The translations under genes and the position numbers were made by a program. This document shows, piece after piece, positions 1 through 7,419 of a stretch of DNA of 10,041 bases. The notes under the pieces were generated by a model. That model was not told the DNA's origin and did no database searches. It was given only the letters and a program-made list of their open reading frames with translations. The stretch spans positions 1 through 10,041 of the forward strand of contig JANWXA010000059.1 of the NCBI GenBank assembly GCA_025055465.1, written 5' to 3'. The stretch comes from Candidatus Kapaibacterium sp. (lineage in GTDB: Bacteria; Bacteroidota; Ignavibacteria; Kapaibacteriales; HRBIN21). Every line of letters starts with the position of its first letter. Position 1 is the first letter of the stretch.

Positions 1-276
1 ATAGAGCGGGTCAAACGTGAAGGCGTAACGGAAGCGGAATTCCAGAAAGCCCGCAATATGCGAGAAGCCCGATTCGTTACCGGAAAGAAAGCGGCCCTGG
101 AGAAAGCCTTGGTGCTGGCAGCGTACTGGGCCACTTTTGGGGATGCGAATCTTATCAACACTGAGCTGGAGCGCTATCTGCGGGTAACCCGGCAGGATTT
201 GCAGCGCGTGGCGCAAACGTACTTGACGGACGCGCGGGTAGTGCTGACCTATCTTCGTTCACGCTCCCAGCAGTAG
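1..276 (+). CDS. M16-family zinc peptidase, C-terminal fragment (5' end outside window)
   Basis: The reading frame is open from the first base and ends at the TAG at 274-276, leaving the last 91 residues. The visible part matches the end of the M16 (insulinase/processing peptidase) C-terminal domain. It has the helix 'VTEAEFQKARN', then a stretch with GDANLINTELERYLRVT and DLQRVAQTYL, then a final beta strand with VVLTYL. In the family this region helps form the clamshell that holds the peptide substrate. The HxxEH zinc site would lie in the N-terminal domain, outside the window, so catalytic competence cannot be judged here. The next gene starts 26 bases downstream and encodes an M16 protein without a zinc site. 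This fits the common arrangement of an active and an inactive M16 subunit in one operon, and I infer that this is the active one. Confidence 0.88.
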   Translation: MERVKREGVTEAEFQKARNMREARFVTGKKAALEKALVLAAYWATFGDANLINTELERYLRVTRQDLQRVAQTYLTDARVVLTYLRSRSQQ

Positions 277-302
277 TAGGTCCCACGGAATTTTCTACGG
301 CA

Positions 303-2375
303 ATGGCGAAGAAGCCTCTCTGCACGATATGTTGTCTGCTTTGGGCTACGCTCTCAACGGGAGCACAAGTGGTGGATTGGAGCAAGCCTCCGGAGCCGCT
401 GCCAACGAAAGAATTCCGCTTCCCAAAGTACGAGGAAACCCAGCTACCGAATGGCCTTAGGATCTTTCTTATCGAGGACCGCGAGCAGCCCGTGGTGACA
501 TTGCGTCTGCAGATCAGCGCTGGAGATGCGTATGACGACATAGCCGGCATGGCCTATGTGACTGCCTTAATGCTCACTAAGGGGGCTGGCAAGCGCTCTG
601 CCCAGCAAATCGCGGCCTCGATAGACAGCGTTGGAGCGAGCCTGGACGCTTCGTCATCGGGCGATTTTTCCAGCGTTTCCGTTACAACTCTCAGGAAGCA
701 TTTGCGCATCGTATTGGACATTTTTGCTGACATTATCCAAAGGCCTACCTTCCCAGCAGAAGAGTTACAGAAGCTGCGTCCGCAGCTTGTGGCCGAACTT
801 CGGCAAGAACGTGCCCGCCCCGGCCTATTGGCGCAGACAATGGCACGCAAAGTACTCTATGGAGAAGACCATCCCTACGCCCGTAGACGTTCTGAGCAGA
901 GCATTGAGCGAATACGAGTGGAAGATTTGCGCCGCTTTCACGAGCGGTACTACCGGCCCCAGCATTCCACTTTGGCTGTGGTAGGCGACGTGAGTTTGCA
1001 GGAAATCCTTCCCCTACTGCGCCAAACCTTTGGTGGATGGAAGCGAGGTGGCGAAACGCAACTTCCAGTGGTCCCCCCGCCGAAACCAATGCCGAACGGC
1101 ATTTACTTTATTTCTCGAGCTGGCTCAGTGCAGTCCTCTATAGTGGTAACAACGACTACTGTCCCGTATATCCACCCTGACTACGAGGTGCTGGAAGTGC
1201 TGGCTGAGCTTATGGGTTCGGGTTTCGGCGGACGTCTTTTCCGGAGTTTGCGTGAGACGTACGCTTATACGTATGCTCCCTTTGCCTTTCAGACTCAAGC
1301 AAAGCACATCAATCGAATTGCGATGGGTGCCGATGTCCGTACAGCGGTGACAGATTCTGCCCTGATGGTTATCCGAAAGGAAGTAGAACAGATCGTGCAG
1401 TATCCTCCCACTGAAGAGGAGCTCAACCGCATCAAGCAGAGCATGGTTGGTTCGTATTTGCGGTCCTTCGAGCGTCCGGAATTCATCGCAATGCTGCTGC
1501 AGCGAGCGGATTTTTACGGACTGACGAAAGACCAGTTGCGTACGTATCCGAACCGAATCCTGGCTGTCTCGCCTTGGCAGCTCCGAGACGCTGCTGAGCG
1601 GTACTGGAAGAACGAGGCGCTGAGAACTGTTGTGGTTGGTTCCCCAGAGATTTTGCCACGGCTTCAGGCTATGGGCAAGGTATACGAGTATACCCCAGAG
1701 CTTTTGCCGGCACCGGAGTATCAGCCCGTCAACCTTAGCGTAGAGGAACTCCTCCAACACTATGTCACAGCACTTGGGGGCAAGGCAAAGCTGAGCTCCT
1801 TACAATCTCTTGTTCAGCAGGCCAAGGTGCACCTGCGGGTCCAAAACATGTCCATTGAAGGTGAGCTCGTGCGGAAGTGGAGAGCACCGTACAAGAGTGC
1901 CTCACAACTGAAGACCCCTTTCTTCCAGCAGCAGAGCTGGTCGGATGGAGCCAGCGTGTGGGTAGAGGTCAGCGGCATCCGACACGAGGTGTCGGGCCGC
2001 GAGCAAGAGAAGGAGAAGCTACAAGCGCACCCGTTCTATACCGCATTCCTACCCGAGCTGGGCTTTCAGTGCGAGGTTCTTGGTAGGAAGGGGGACTATA
2101 TTGTGCTGAAGGCAAAGGCGCCGTATGGGAGCGACCATTTCTACTACTTCAACACTGCCTCGTATCTGCTGGAGCGAGCGGAAAAAATGGAGCCTACAGC
2201 TCAAGGAGACCAGCCGGTAACGGAGCTTTATAGTGAATACGTAGACGTAGAGGGCATTCGTGTCCCCAAGATCATCACAGTTGAGACTCCATGGGCGACG
2301 CTTCGGTTGGAAAGTTCGTATCAGCTTAATCCGCCGCTGGGAGACGAGGAGTTTCGTCCGTCCCCGGGCCAGTGA
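303..2375 (+). CDS. Exported M16-family peptidase-like protein lacking the zinc motif, with C-terminal LolA-like domain
   Basis: A 690-residue protein. Residues 1-21 look like a signal peptide: KK, a hydrophobic core, then STGA before QVV, so it probably acts in the periplasm. Residues ~40-245 form the M16 N-terminal domain. Where active members have HxxEH, this protein reads GMAYVTALML (82-91), so both His and the Glu are absent and it should not bind catalytic zinc. Residues ~265-455 are the second M16 domain. It keeps the conserved LRE...Y pair (R317, Y324), which in active relatives contacts substrate. Residues ~478-690 are a beta-rich extension beginning with an ALGG helix and ending ~NPPLGDEEF; it resembles the LolA/outer-membrane lipoprotein-sorting fold, an assignment by pattern only. 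It lies 26 bases after another M16 gene and probably forms a heteromer with that product. The Shine-Dalgarno is weak; the start is chosen because it gives a proper signal peptide. Confidence 0.88.
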   Translation: MAKKPLCTICCLLWATLSTGAQVVDWSKPPEPLPTKEFRFPKYEETQLPNGLRIFLIEDREQPVVTLRLQISAGDAYDDIAGMAYVTALMLTKGAGKRSAQQIAASIDSVGASLDASSSGDFSSVSVTTLRKHLRIVLDIFADIIQRPTFPAEELQKLRPQLVAELRQERARPGLLAQTMARKVLYGEDHPYARRRSEQSIERIRVEDLRRFHERYYRPQHSTLAVVGDVSLQEILPLLRQTFGGWKRGGETQLPVVPPPKPMPNGIYFISRAGSVQSSIVVTTTTVPYIHPDYEVLEVLAELMGSGFGGRLFRSLRETYAYTYAPFAFQTQAKHINRIAMGADVRTAVTDSALMVIRKEVEQIVQYPPTEEELNRIKQSMVGSYLRSFERPEFIAMLLQRADFYGLTKDQLRTYPNRILAVSPWQLRDAAERYWKNEALRTVVVGSPEILPRLQAMGKVYEYTPELLPAPEYQPVNLSVEELLQHYVTALGGKAKLSSLQSLVQQAKVHLRVQNMSIEGELVRKWRAPYKSASQLKTPFFQQQSWSDGASVWVEVSGIRHEVSGREQEKEKLQAHPFYTAFLPELGFQCEVLGRKGDYIVLKAKAPYGSDHFYYFNTASYLLERAEKMEPTAQGDQPVTELYSEYVDVEGIRVPKIITVETPWATLRLESSYQLNPPLGDEEFRPSPGQ

Positions 2376-2455
2376 AACGTTGTTCTTGTCGGGGAATGGG
2401 CTTGTGGCCAGGGACGAAACAATCGGCAGGCAAGCGTTGGGGGGATTGACGCTTA
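2376..2455. terminator. Possible stem-loop in the convergent gap between the M16 gene and the Spy-like gene
   Basis: AAGCGT at 2432-2437 and its reverse complement ACGCTT at 2449-2454 can form a 6-bp stem around an 11-base loop. It falls exactly where two genes converge, and the right arm overlaps the TAA stop (2453-2455) of the minus-strand gene. A U-tract follows on neither strand, so it is at best a weak or Rho-assisted terminator. The rest of this gap shows nothing recognisable. Confidence 0.22.
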
Positions 2456-2812
2456 GCGATATGGAAGCCCGTCATTGTTGGGGTGTTCCCGCAAGTGCTT
2501 GCGGAAGCGTTTATGTCGCTCACGACGCAGTTGCTGGAGCTTTTCCCACTGAGAGGGAGTGAGAATTTCTCTCAGCCTTTGTCGGAAAAGCTCGCGTTCT
2601 CGCTGGCTTTGTTCCCACCGTTCTCGTAGCAGGGTGCGCAATTGTTCTTGTTGGTACGTGCTTAGGTCTAAGTACCCCCGCAGGTGTTCTATCCAGCGAT
2701 CCCAGCGCTTTTCCGGAGGAGCTGACCTGTCCTGTCGAACTTGCTGGCCCGAAGCTGAAGTTATAGAAACGATGCCCAAAACGATCACAAGCCACCTTCC
2801 TAAGAGGTGCAT
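2453..2812 (-). CDS. Small exported Spy/CpxP-like LTxxQ protein
   Basis: A 119-residue protein read from the ATG at 2812. The start is fixed by a GGAG (minus strand, 2820-2823) seven bases upstream. The result is an N-terminal signal peptide (MHLLGRW then a hydrophobic run, likely cleaved near SASG/QQ, residue 22). The frame is open further upstream (to 2932), but an added 40 residues would bury the signal peptide. The mature part is highly charged, Arg-rich and predicted all-helical. It has two spaced motifs of the Spy/CpxP/zinc-resistance type: LDLSTYQQEQL (48-58) and ILTPSQWEKL (83-92). Family members are periplasmic chaperones or sensors of envelope or metal stress; the specific role here is unknown. 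The gene is single, convergent with the M16 pair and divergent from the aspartate kinase. A palindrome just upstream suggests regulation. Confidence 0.75.
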   Translation of the reverse strand: MHLLGRWLVIVLGIVSITSASGQQVRQDRSAPPEKRWDRWIEHLRGYLDLSTYQQEQLRTLLRERWEQSQRERELFRQRLREILTPSQWEKLQQLRRERHKRFRKHLREHPNNDGLPYR

Positions 2813-2827
2813 AGGATAGCTCCGATC

Positions 2828-2841
2828 TTGAGTGTACTCAA
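2828..2841. promoter_or_regulatory. FNR/CRP-family-like palindromic operator candidate
   Basis: TTGAG-TGTA-CTCAA is a perfect inverted repeat with the 5-4-5 spacing of the FNR-type box (TTGAT-N4-ATCAA). The outer TTGA/TCAA are identical and the inner base pair differs. It lies in the divergent intergenic region, 16 bases before the start codon of the Spy-like gene and about 120 bases before the aspartate kinase. So close to the start codon, it would more likely repress the Spy-like gene than activate it. The pattern is seen directly; the regulator is inferred. Confidence 0.4.
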
Positions 2842-2936
2842 TCCATGCTTTTAGATCTCGGTATTGGCAAGGTGGGTTTAGCGAAAGGGTAAAGGGCGCT
2901 GTGATAGGAGCGTGCTCTTTGAGGTTCTGCAAGTAC

Positions 2937-2944
2937 TAATTTTG
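2937..2944 (+). promoter_or_regulatory. Candidate Bacteroidetes-type -7 element ahead of the aspartate kinase
   Basis: TAATTTTG matches the Bacteroidetes -7 consensus TAnnTTTG. A TTTG lies upstream at 2918-2921, but the 15-base gap is shorter than the usual ~19-20 for the -33 element. Transcription from here would start near 2950, giving an almost leaderless mRNA and cutting into the Shine-Dalgarno at 2947-2950. That weakens the case. The same octamer precedes rplS. Confidence 0.3.
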
Positions 2945-2946
2945 TT

Positions 2947-2950
2947 GGAG
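2947..2950 (+). promoter_or_regulatory. Ribosome binding site of the aspartate kinase
   Basis: GGAG lies 12 bases before the ATG at 2963 and 6 bases before an in-frame GTG at 2957. The spacing favours GTG and the codon favours ATG. The two starts differ by two residues only. Confidence 0.5.
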
Positions 2951-2962
2951 TTTCCCGTGCTC

Positions 2963-4306
2963 ATGAGCAAGTCAATGGAAGAATGCCCCCTTGTGTTCAA
3001 ATTTGGTGGGGCGGTTTTGCGTTCGCTGAACGGTTTTAGAGTGATAGGGCAGCGTATTCGCGAGCATAGCAATGGGCAGCCACTGTTGGTTGTTGTTTCA
3101 GCGTTGGGGCAGGTAACGCGGGAACTGGAGCGGGCAGCTTTCGCTGCCGAAGCAGGGCAGGAAGAAACGGCGTTGGAGATAGCTTCCTATCTTGTGAAAC
3201 ACCATCAGCTCTACGCCGAACAGTTACTTGGAGGGAAACACCAAAGAACTGTCGCAGAATTGTTGGCTCACACGGCTGCACAGCTCGAAGGATATCTTCG
3301 CGGTGTGCGGATCACAGGTGAGTTAACCCCGCGCACCTTGGATGCTATAAGAGCTTTTGGTGAACGATGGGCTCTTGCGTTGGTGGAAGCATTCCTACAG
3401 GAACAGGGATTGGATGTTGTCAGCGTAGATGCTACTGAACTGCTCTGCACGGATGCCCAGCATGGTAAGGCCCAGCCTCTGGTGGAGAGGACAGCACAAA
3501 ATGTAGAGTATCGCTTGCGACCACTTCTGCAGCCTGGCTGTATCGTGCTGACACAAGGGTTTGTGGCTCGCTCTACCCGTGGAGATATCACAACGATGGG
3601 GCAGGAAAGCTCCTCACTGACGGCGGTATTGCTGGCGGGACTGGTGGGGGCTAGGGAAGTTCAGCTCTGGACTGATGTTGCAGGGATCCGAGAGTGTGAT
3701 CCCGCGCTCGTTCCGGAGGCGTGCTTGATTCCCCAACTGTCATATGCTCAGGCACAGGAGATTGCGCATGCTGGCTTGCGATTGCTCCATCCTCGTATGG
3801 TGGAGCTGGCAGAGCGCTGGGGGCTCTGTCTGCGAATTCGTTCAGCCTTTGTGCCGGAATTGGGGGAGACGGTGGTTTCTACCGTAGCGGGCCAGCTGGT
3901 GCCGTTGGTTGTTAGCCGTGAGCAGCTTCGGTTGCTGGCGTTTATACCGGGAGAAGTTCCGGAGACGGTACGGGCACAGCCCGTTGACGGAGGTGCCATC
4001 CTTGCCCGTTGGGAGGAGGCTGAACGAGTATGGGTGCTGATCAGTTCCGATATCCCATTAGCAGCATCTGTGAGCCCCGGGGCACTGGTGACAGTACTGT
4101 ACACCACGCGGCAGCAGAGAGCACGACTTGTAGAGCTCTGTGGCCAATTGCTGCAGGAAGGGATACCCATGCAGGTGTGGGGATGTATGCAACGGCTGCG
4201 GTGCTTTGTCCCGGAGGAGTACCGAGGGAACGTTGTCCAGTCTTTCTGGAGTCAGTTGCGGCGAGAGTCCTTGAACTGCACGAAGGTTCAGGAGCCTGCG
4301 TCCTAA
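2963..4306 (+). CDS. lysC: Aspartate kinase (divergent), monofunctional
   Basis: A 447-residue aspartokinase that would phosphorylate L-aspartate with ATP, the first step to lysine, threonine, methionine and diaminopimelate. Family landmarks in order: KFGG (13-16), VVSAL (44-48), FGERWA (132-137, the GE of the substrate site), TQGFVA (197-202), LWTDVAGI with DP (235-247), a LSYAQAQEIAHAG helix (259-271) and LLHP (274-277). Residues ~310-440 match the position of the regulatory ACT region but are poorly conserved, so feedback control is uncertain. The nucleotide/aspartate loop is unusual: the canonical TTLGRGGSD reads TTMGQESSS (210-218), losing the Arg and Asp, and KFGGTSV reads KFGGAVL. It may be a true divergent kinase or a paralogue with altered activity. 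The start could also be the GTG at 2957. The HD-domain gene follows after 28 bases. Confidence 0.82.
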   Translation: MSKSMEECPLVFKFGGAVLRSLNGFRVIGQRIREHSNGQPLLVVVSALGQVTRELERAAFAAEAGQEETALEIASYLVKHHQLYAEQLLGGKHQRTVAELLAHTAAQLEGYLRGVRITGELTPRTLDAIRAFGERWALALVEAFLQEQGLDVVSVDATELLCTDAQHGKAQPLVERTAQNVEYRLRPLLQPGCIVLTQGFVARSTRGDITTMGQESSSLTAVLLAGLVGAREVQLWTDVAGIRECDPALVPEACLIPQLSYAQAQEIAHAGLRLLHPRMVELAERWGLCLRIRSAFVPELGETVVSTVAGQLVPLVVSREQLRLLAFIPGEVPETVRAQPVDGGAILARWEEAERVWVLISSDIPLAASVSPGALVTVLYTTRQQRARLVELCGQLLQEGIPMQVWGCMQRLRCFVPEEYRGNVVQSFWSQLRRESLNCTKVQEPAS

Positions 4307-4334
4307 GCAACGAACGGGGAAAGGACCATAGGAT

Positions 4335-6557
4335 ATGGAGACGCCAACCCTCTTTGCACGGCTCCAAAAGCGTTTGCAGACTGGAGAGGAGGGAGAGGGA
4401 TTGCGTTATTCCTTGGGGCTGAGAGTTTTGTTAGTTGGGTTTGTAATCGCACTCTGCGGTCTGTTCTTTCCGTGGTGGAGGGAGGAAGTTCCACCCGAAT
4501 GGTATCCTCGTCGGGTAGAGGTTGGGACACGATGGCAGGGGCCAATCGTAAGGGCAGAGTACAGCTTTGTTGTACGAAAACCTACCGAAGTCTACGAACG
4601 GGAGCTACAACAGGCATTGGAGGGCCTTCTACCAGTTTTTTTCTGGCGGCCGTATCGGCGTGTAGAGCTGGAGCAAAGAGTTGCGGTGCTTGTGGATAGC
4701 CTGTATCGGGATACGCTCGCTGCCCAGCACCGAGCAGCGTTATCCGACGAGCTGCTGAAACTGATACAGGAAGAGCACCTGCGGCAGATACATCGTACGG
4801 TTGTGGATCTTTTAGCCGAACTCATGCAACGGGATATTCTAAACGTCCCAAAGGGGAGCCTTCCGGCCCAGCAAATTGCCGTGCGTCGTAGTCCTGTTAT
4901 GGAGCAGGTTGCCTCACTGGATCAGGTCCTGGATTCGGCAGAGGCGGCTTTTCTATTGAAAGCTCTTGTAGAACGTCGGGTCCCCTTATCTCTGCAGCAG
5001 TTGACACTGGAAGTATCGTTGCGAGCATTGCGACCAACCCTGTTTTACGAAAGAGAGCTTACCGAGGCAGTGCGGCAGGCGGTGCGCCAGGCTCTTCCCC
5101 AGACGTGGGGCATTGTGCAGGCAGGTGAGGTTATAATTGCTCCCGGGGACATTGTTACTGACACCACAATTGCGAAGCTTCGCTCCTACACTAATGCGCG
5201 TCTACTCCAGCAGAAGCTCCAAGTGAGTATCTCCACGCTTATGGGAAGTTTTGGTCATGCGGCACTGATATGTTCAGTTCTATTTGTGTATTTGGGATTT
5301 TTACGCCCGCGAATTTTTCGCGACAACCTACAGTTAGCAGGGCTCGGGCTGGGGCTTATTTGCATTGCTGCTTTAGCCTGGCTTTCGCGGACGATCCCGG
5401 CACCACTCCCCTTGGAATATCTCATTGTTCTGCCGGCGCTGTCCATGTCGGTGGCGATCCTATTGGACTCCCGAACGGCGTTCTACGTAACCGTGACTGC
5501 CTCGCTCTTGGTAGCGGGCGTACGACAGGAAGATTATCCGACCGGGTTGATGTTGATGTTGGGAGGGATGCTGGCGGCTTATACAGTACGGGACCTGGAG
5601 AGCCGGCGGCAGCTCTTTCGCTCCATGTTCTTTACGTTTTTAGGAATGGGGGTGGTTACCTTGGTCTTTGGTGTGGCCCAGGAGAGCAGCCCAGAAAGCC
5701 TGCTGCTACATTGCGGATTGGTTGGACTCAATGCAGCCGTGTCTCCCGTGCTTACCTTTGGGGTTCTGCTGATCCTGGAACGCGCGTTCAATGTTGCAAC
5801 CGATATGCGGTTACTGGAGTATAGTTCCCTGGAACATCCCCTCATGCGAGAGTTGCAGCACAAAGCTCCAGGGACATACCAACACACGCTCAATGTTGCG
5901 CGTTTAGCCGAACAGGCTGCGCGGGCAATCAAGGCTCGAGTCTTGCTGGTGCGCGTTGGTGCATACTTTCATGACGTCGGGAAGCTTACGAAGCCGGAGT
6001 ACTTCACGGAGAACCAGATTGGGCTGGATAATAAGCACGATCGGCTCCCACCCAAGAAAAGTGCTGCAATTATTCGAGAGCATGTCATCGAGGGTATAGA
6101 GTTGGCACGGTCCTATGGCCTACCCTCGCAGATCATTGATTTTATCCCCCAGCATCACGGGACAATGCTTATCCGGGTCTTTTGGCAAAAGGCTGTAGAG
6201 CAGGCTCGGAAACGCAACGAGCCACCACCGAACGAAGAGGATTTCCGGTACTTTGGCCCCAAGCCGCAAACGAAGGAAGCAGCGCTTCTCATGCTTGCTG
6301 ATGCAGCAGAAGCCCTCACCCATGCATTGCCCGCTGATGAACCCGAACGGTTGGCAACAGCTTTGGATGAAATTATTCGCGAACGCATCCTCGATGGGCA
6401 GTTTGACGAAGCTCCCCTGAGCTTCCGCGAGCTGCAGCGTGCCCGGGATGCACTCTTGGAAGGGATGGTGGGCATTCAGCATCGGAGAGTCCCCTATGGG
6501 ACAGTCCACGCGGCTTCGGAGTCATCCAGCTATTCCTCTATGGCTGAGGGAGTTTGA
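4335..6557 (+). CDS. pgpH: 7TM-HD family membrane phosphohydrolase (PgpH/YqfF type, probable c-di-AMP phosphodiesterase)
   Basis: A 740-residue protein with the full family layout. It has one N-terminal membrane helix (~28-47), a long extracytoplasmic 7TMR-HDED domain (~55-295), a bundle of about seven membrane helices (~303-485) and a cytoplasmic HD domain (~500-690). The metal ligands expected of HDIG proteins are present: H517 in GTYQHTLN, H546-D547 in YFHDVGK, H583 in REHVIEG, H607-H608 in PQHHGT, and D656 in LADAAEA. Characterised relatives (Listeria PgpH) hydrolyse c-di-AMP to pApA, which tunes osmolyte transport and wall homeostasis. The substrate here is inferred from the family. Translation starts at the ATG after AAGGA (4321-4325), nine bases away. 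The last 20 residues lie beyond the HD core and overlap the start of xerD. Sequence and length are intact. Confidence 0.93.
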   Translation: METPTLFARLQKRLQTGEEGEGLRYSLGLRVLLVGFVIALCGLFFPWWREEVPPEWYPRRVEVGTRWQGPIVRAEYSFVVRKPTEVYERELQQALEGLLPVFFWRPYRRVELEQRVAVLVDSLYRDTLAAQHRAALSDELLKLIQEEHLRQIHRTVVDLLAELMQRDILNVPKGSLPAQQIAVRRSPVMEQVASLDQVLDSAEAAFLLKALVERRVPLSLQQLTLEVSLRALRPTLFYERELTEAVRQAVRQALPQTWGIVQAGEVIIAPGDIVTDTTIAKLRSYTNARLLQQKLQVSISTLMGSFGHAALICSVLFVYLGFLRPRIFRDNLQLAGLGLGLICIAALAWLSRTIPAPLPLEYLIVLPALSMSVAILLDSRTAFYVTVTASLLVAGVRQEDYPTGLMLMLGGMLAAYTVRDLESRRQLFRSMFFTFLGMGVVTLVFGVAQESSPESLLLHCGLVGLNAAVSPVLTFGVLLILERAFNVATDMRLLEYSSLEHPLMRELQHKAPGTYQHTLNVARLAEQAARAIKARVLLVRVGAYFHDVGKLTKPEYFTENQIGLDNKHDRLPPKKSAAIIREHVIEGIELARSYGLPSQIIDFIPQHHGTMLIRVFWQKAVEQARKRNEPPPNEEDFRYFGPKPQTKEAALLMLADAAEALTHALPADEPERLATALDEIIRERILDGQFDEAPLSFRELQRARDALLEGMVGIQHRRVPYGTVHAASESSSYSSMAEGV
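6484..6487 (+). promoter_or_regulatory. Ribosome binding site deciding the xerD start
   Basis: GGAG lies eight bases before the ATG at 6496, inside the 3' end of the HD-domain gene. An earlier in-frame ATG at 6439 has no such site nearby and adds residues not needed by the family. Confidence 0.6.
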
Positions 6558-7419
6558 GAGCCATTTGCGTTTCGAGCACGGGCTGGCGGAGAACACTGTA
6601 CAGGCTTACGTCCATCACGTTCGTAGCTTTTGGGACTCTCTGCGTGCCAGTGGTGCAAGGCATCCTGCAGAGGTATCAGCTACGCAAGTGGAGGCGTTTC
6701 TTCTCGGACTTCGGGAATTGGGGTTGGGCGTAGCCACGCAGGCTCAGTATATGGCGGCCTTGCGTGCGCTCTATCGCTTCTTTGTCTCTATTGGTGCTGT
6801 AGAGTCAGACCCAACAGAACTTTGTGTCTTGCCGCGCCGTCAGCGCCCTTTGCCAGAGGTACTCAGTATCGCAGAGGTGGAGCGCCTGTTGTGTCAGCCC
6901 GATCTTTCGGCACCGTGCGGGTTGCGCGACCGGGCAATTCTGGAGTTGCTCTATAGTTGTGGACTCCGGGTTGCCGAGCTGTGTGGCCTTCGACTCGGGG
7001 ATGTGCTGAAGGACGAGGAGTTGGTGAGGGTTCGGGGGAAAGGTGCTAAGGAGCGTCTGGTACCAATTGGAAGATCCGCTCTCTACTGGTTGGGGCGGTA
7101 CTGTGGTGAGGAGCGTCCTTTTCTTTGCCGCCGACCGACGGACGCCTTGTTTTTGAACACTCGCGGGGGACGGCTGTCCCGCATGGCGGTGTGGAAAATT
7201 GTCCAGCGGGCAGCGCAGCAGGCAGGGATCCGGCGGGCTATTCACCCACATACGTTACGTCATAGCTTTGCCACCCACTTACTTGAGGGCGGTGCGGACT
7301 TGCGGGCAGTGCAGGACATGTTGGGGCACGCTCATATCACGACGACACAAATCTATTTACACATGGATCGCTTCTACCTGCAGGAAGTGCATCGTACCTT
7401 TCACCCACGTGCCCGATGA
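6496..7419 (+). CDS. xerD: Tyrosine recombinase XerD/XerC
   Basis: A 307-residue site-specific recombinase that would resolve chromosome dimers at dif near the terminus with a Xer partner and FtsK. The N-terminal SAM-like core-binding domain covers ~14-105 (GLAENTVQAYVHH). The catalytic domain has the full set of residues: R158 in CGLRVAEL, K182 in RGKGAKER, H252 and R255 in HPHTLRH, H278 in LGHAHI and the nucleophile Y287 in TTQIYLH. The C-terminus, EVHRTFHPRAR, is typical of XerD, though XerC cannot be fully excluded. The N-terminal domain needs residues coded from about 6535, so the 62-base overlap with the upstream HD gene (ends 6557) is real. The stop overlaps the next start as ATGA. Nothing suggests an integron or phage integrase; the neighbours are housekeeping genes. 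Confidence 0.92.
   Translation: MGQSTRLRSHPAIPLWLREFESHLRFEHGLAENTVQAYVHHVRSFWDSLRASGARHPAEVSATQVEAFLLGLRELGLGVATQAQYMAALRALYRFFVSIGAVESDPTELCVLPRRQRPLPEVLSIAEVERLLCQPDLSAPCGLRDRAILELLYSCGLRVAELCGLRLGDVLKDEELVRVRGKGAKERLVPIGRSALYWLGRYCGEERPFLCRRPTDALFLNTRGGRLSRMAVWKIVQRAAQQAGIRRAIHPHTLRHSFATHLLEGGADLRAVQDMLGHAHITTTQIYLHMDRFYLQEVHRTFHPRAR

Noticed and set aside
1125..1760. 211-codon open frame on the minus strand within the second M16 gene
   Set aside because: It has no recognisable domain and lies entirely antisense to a clear M16 coding region; it is a by-product of the codon composition.
2520..2819. Alternative frames (91 aa minus, 86 aa plus) over the Spy-like gene
   Set aside because: They lack a plausible start context and family features; the 119-residue frame has a signal peptide, LTxxQ motifs and a ribosome binding site.
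2813..2932. 40-residue N-terminal extension of the Spy-like protein
   Set aside because: It would place the hydrophobic export signal internally; the ATG at 2812 has a good GGAG and starts right at the signal peptide.
2912..2962. Upstream GTG start for the aspartate kinase giving a hydrophobic N-terminus resembling a signal peptide
   Set aside because: Aspartokinases are cytoplasmic and begin shortly before KFGG; the AGGAG at 2906-2910 is only one base from this GTG.
6496..7419. Tyrosine recombinase as a sign of an integrative element
   Set aside because: Its length, C-terminus and housekeeping neighbours fit chromosomal XerD; I see no att repeats, tRNA gene or phage genes nearby.
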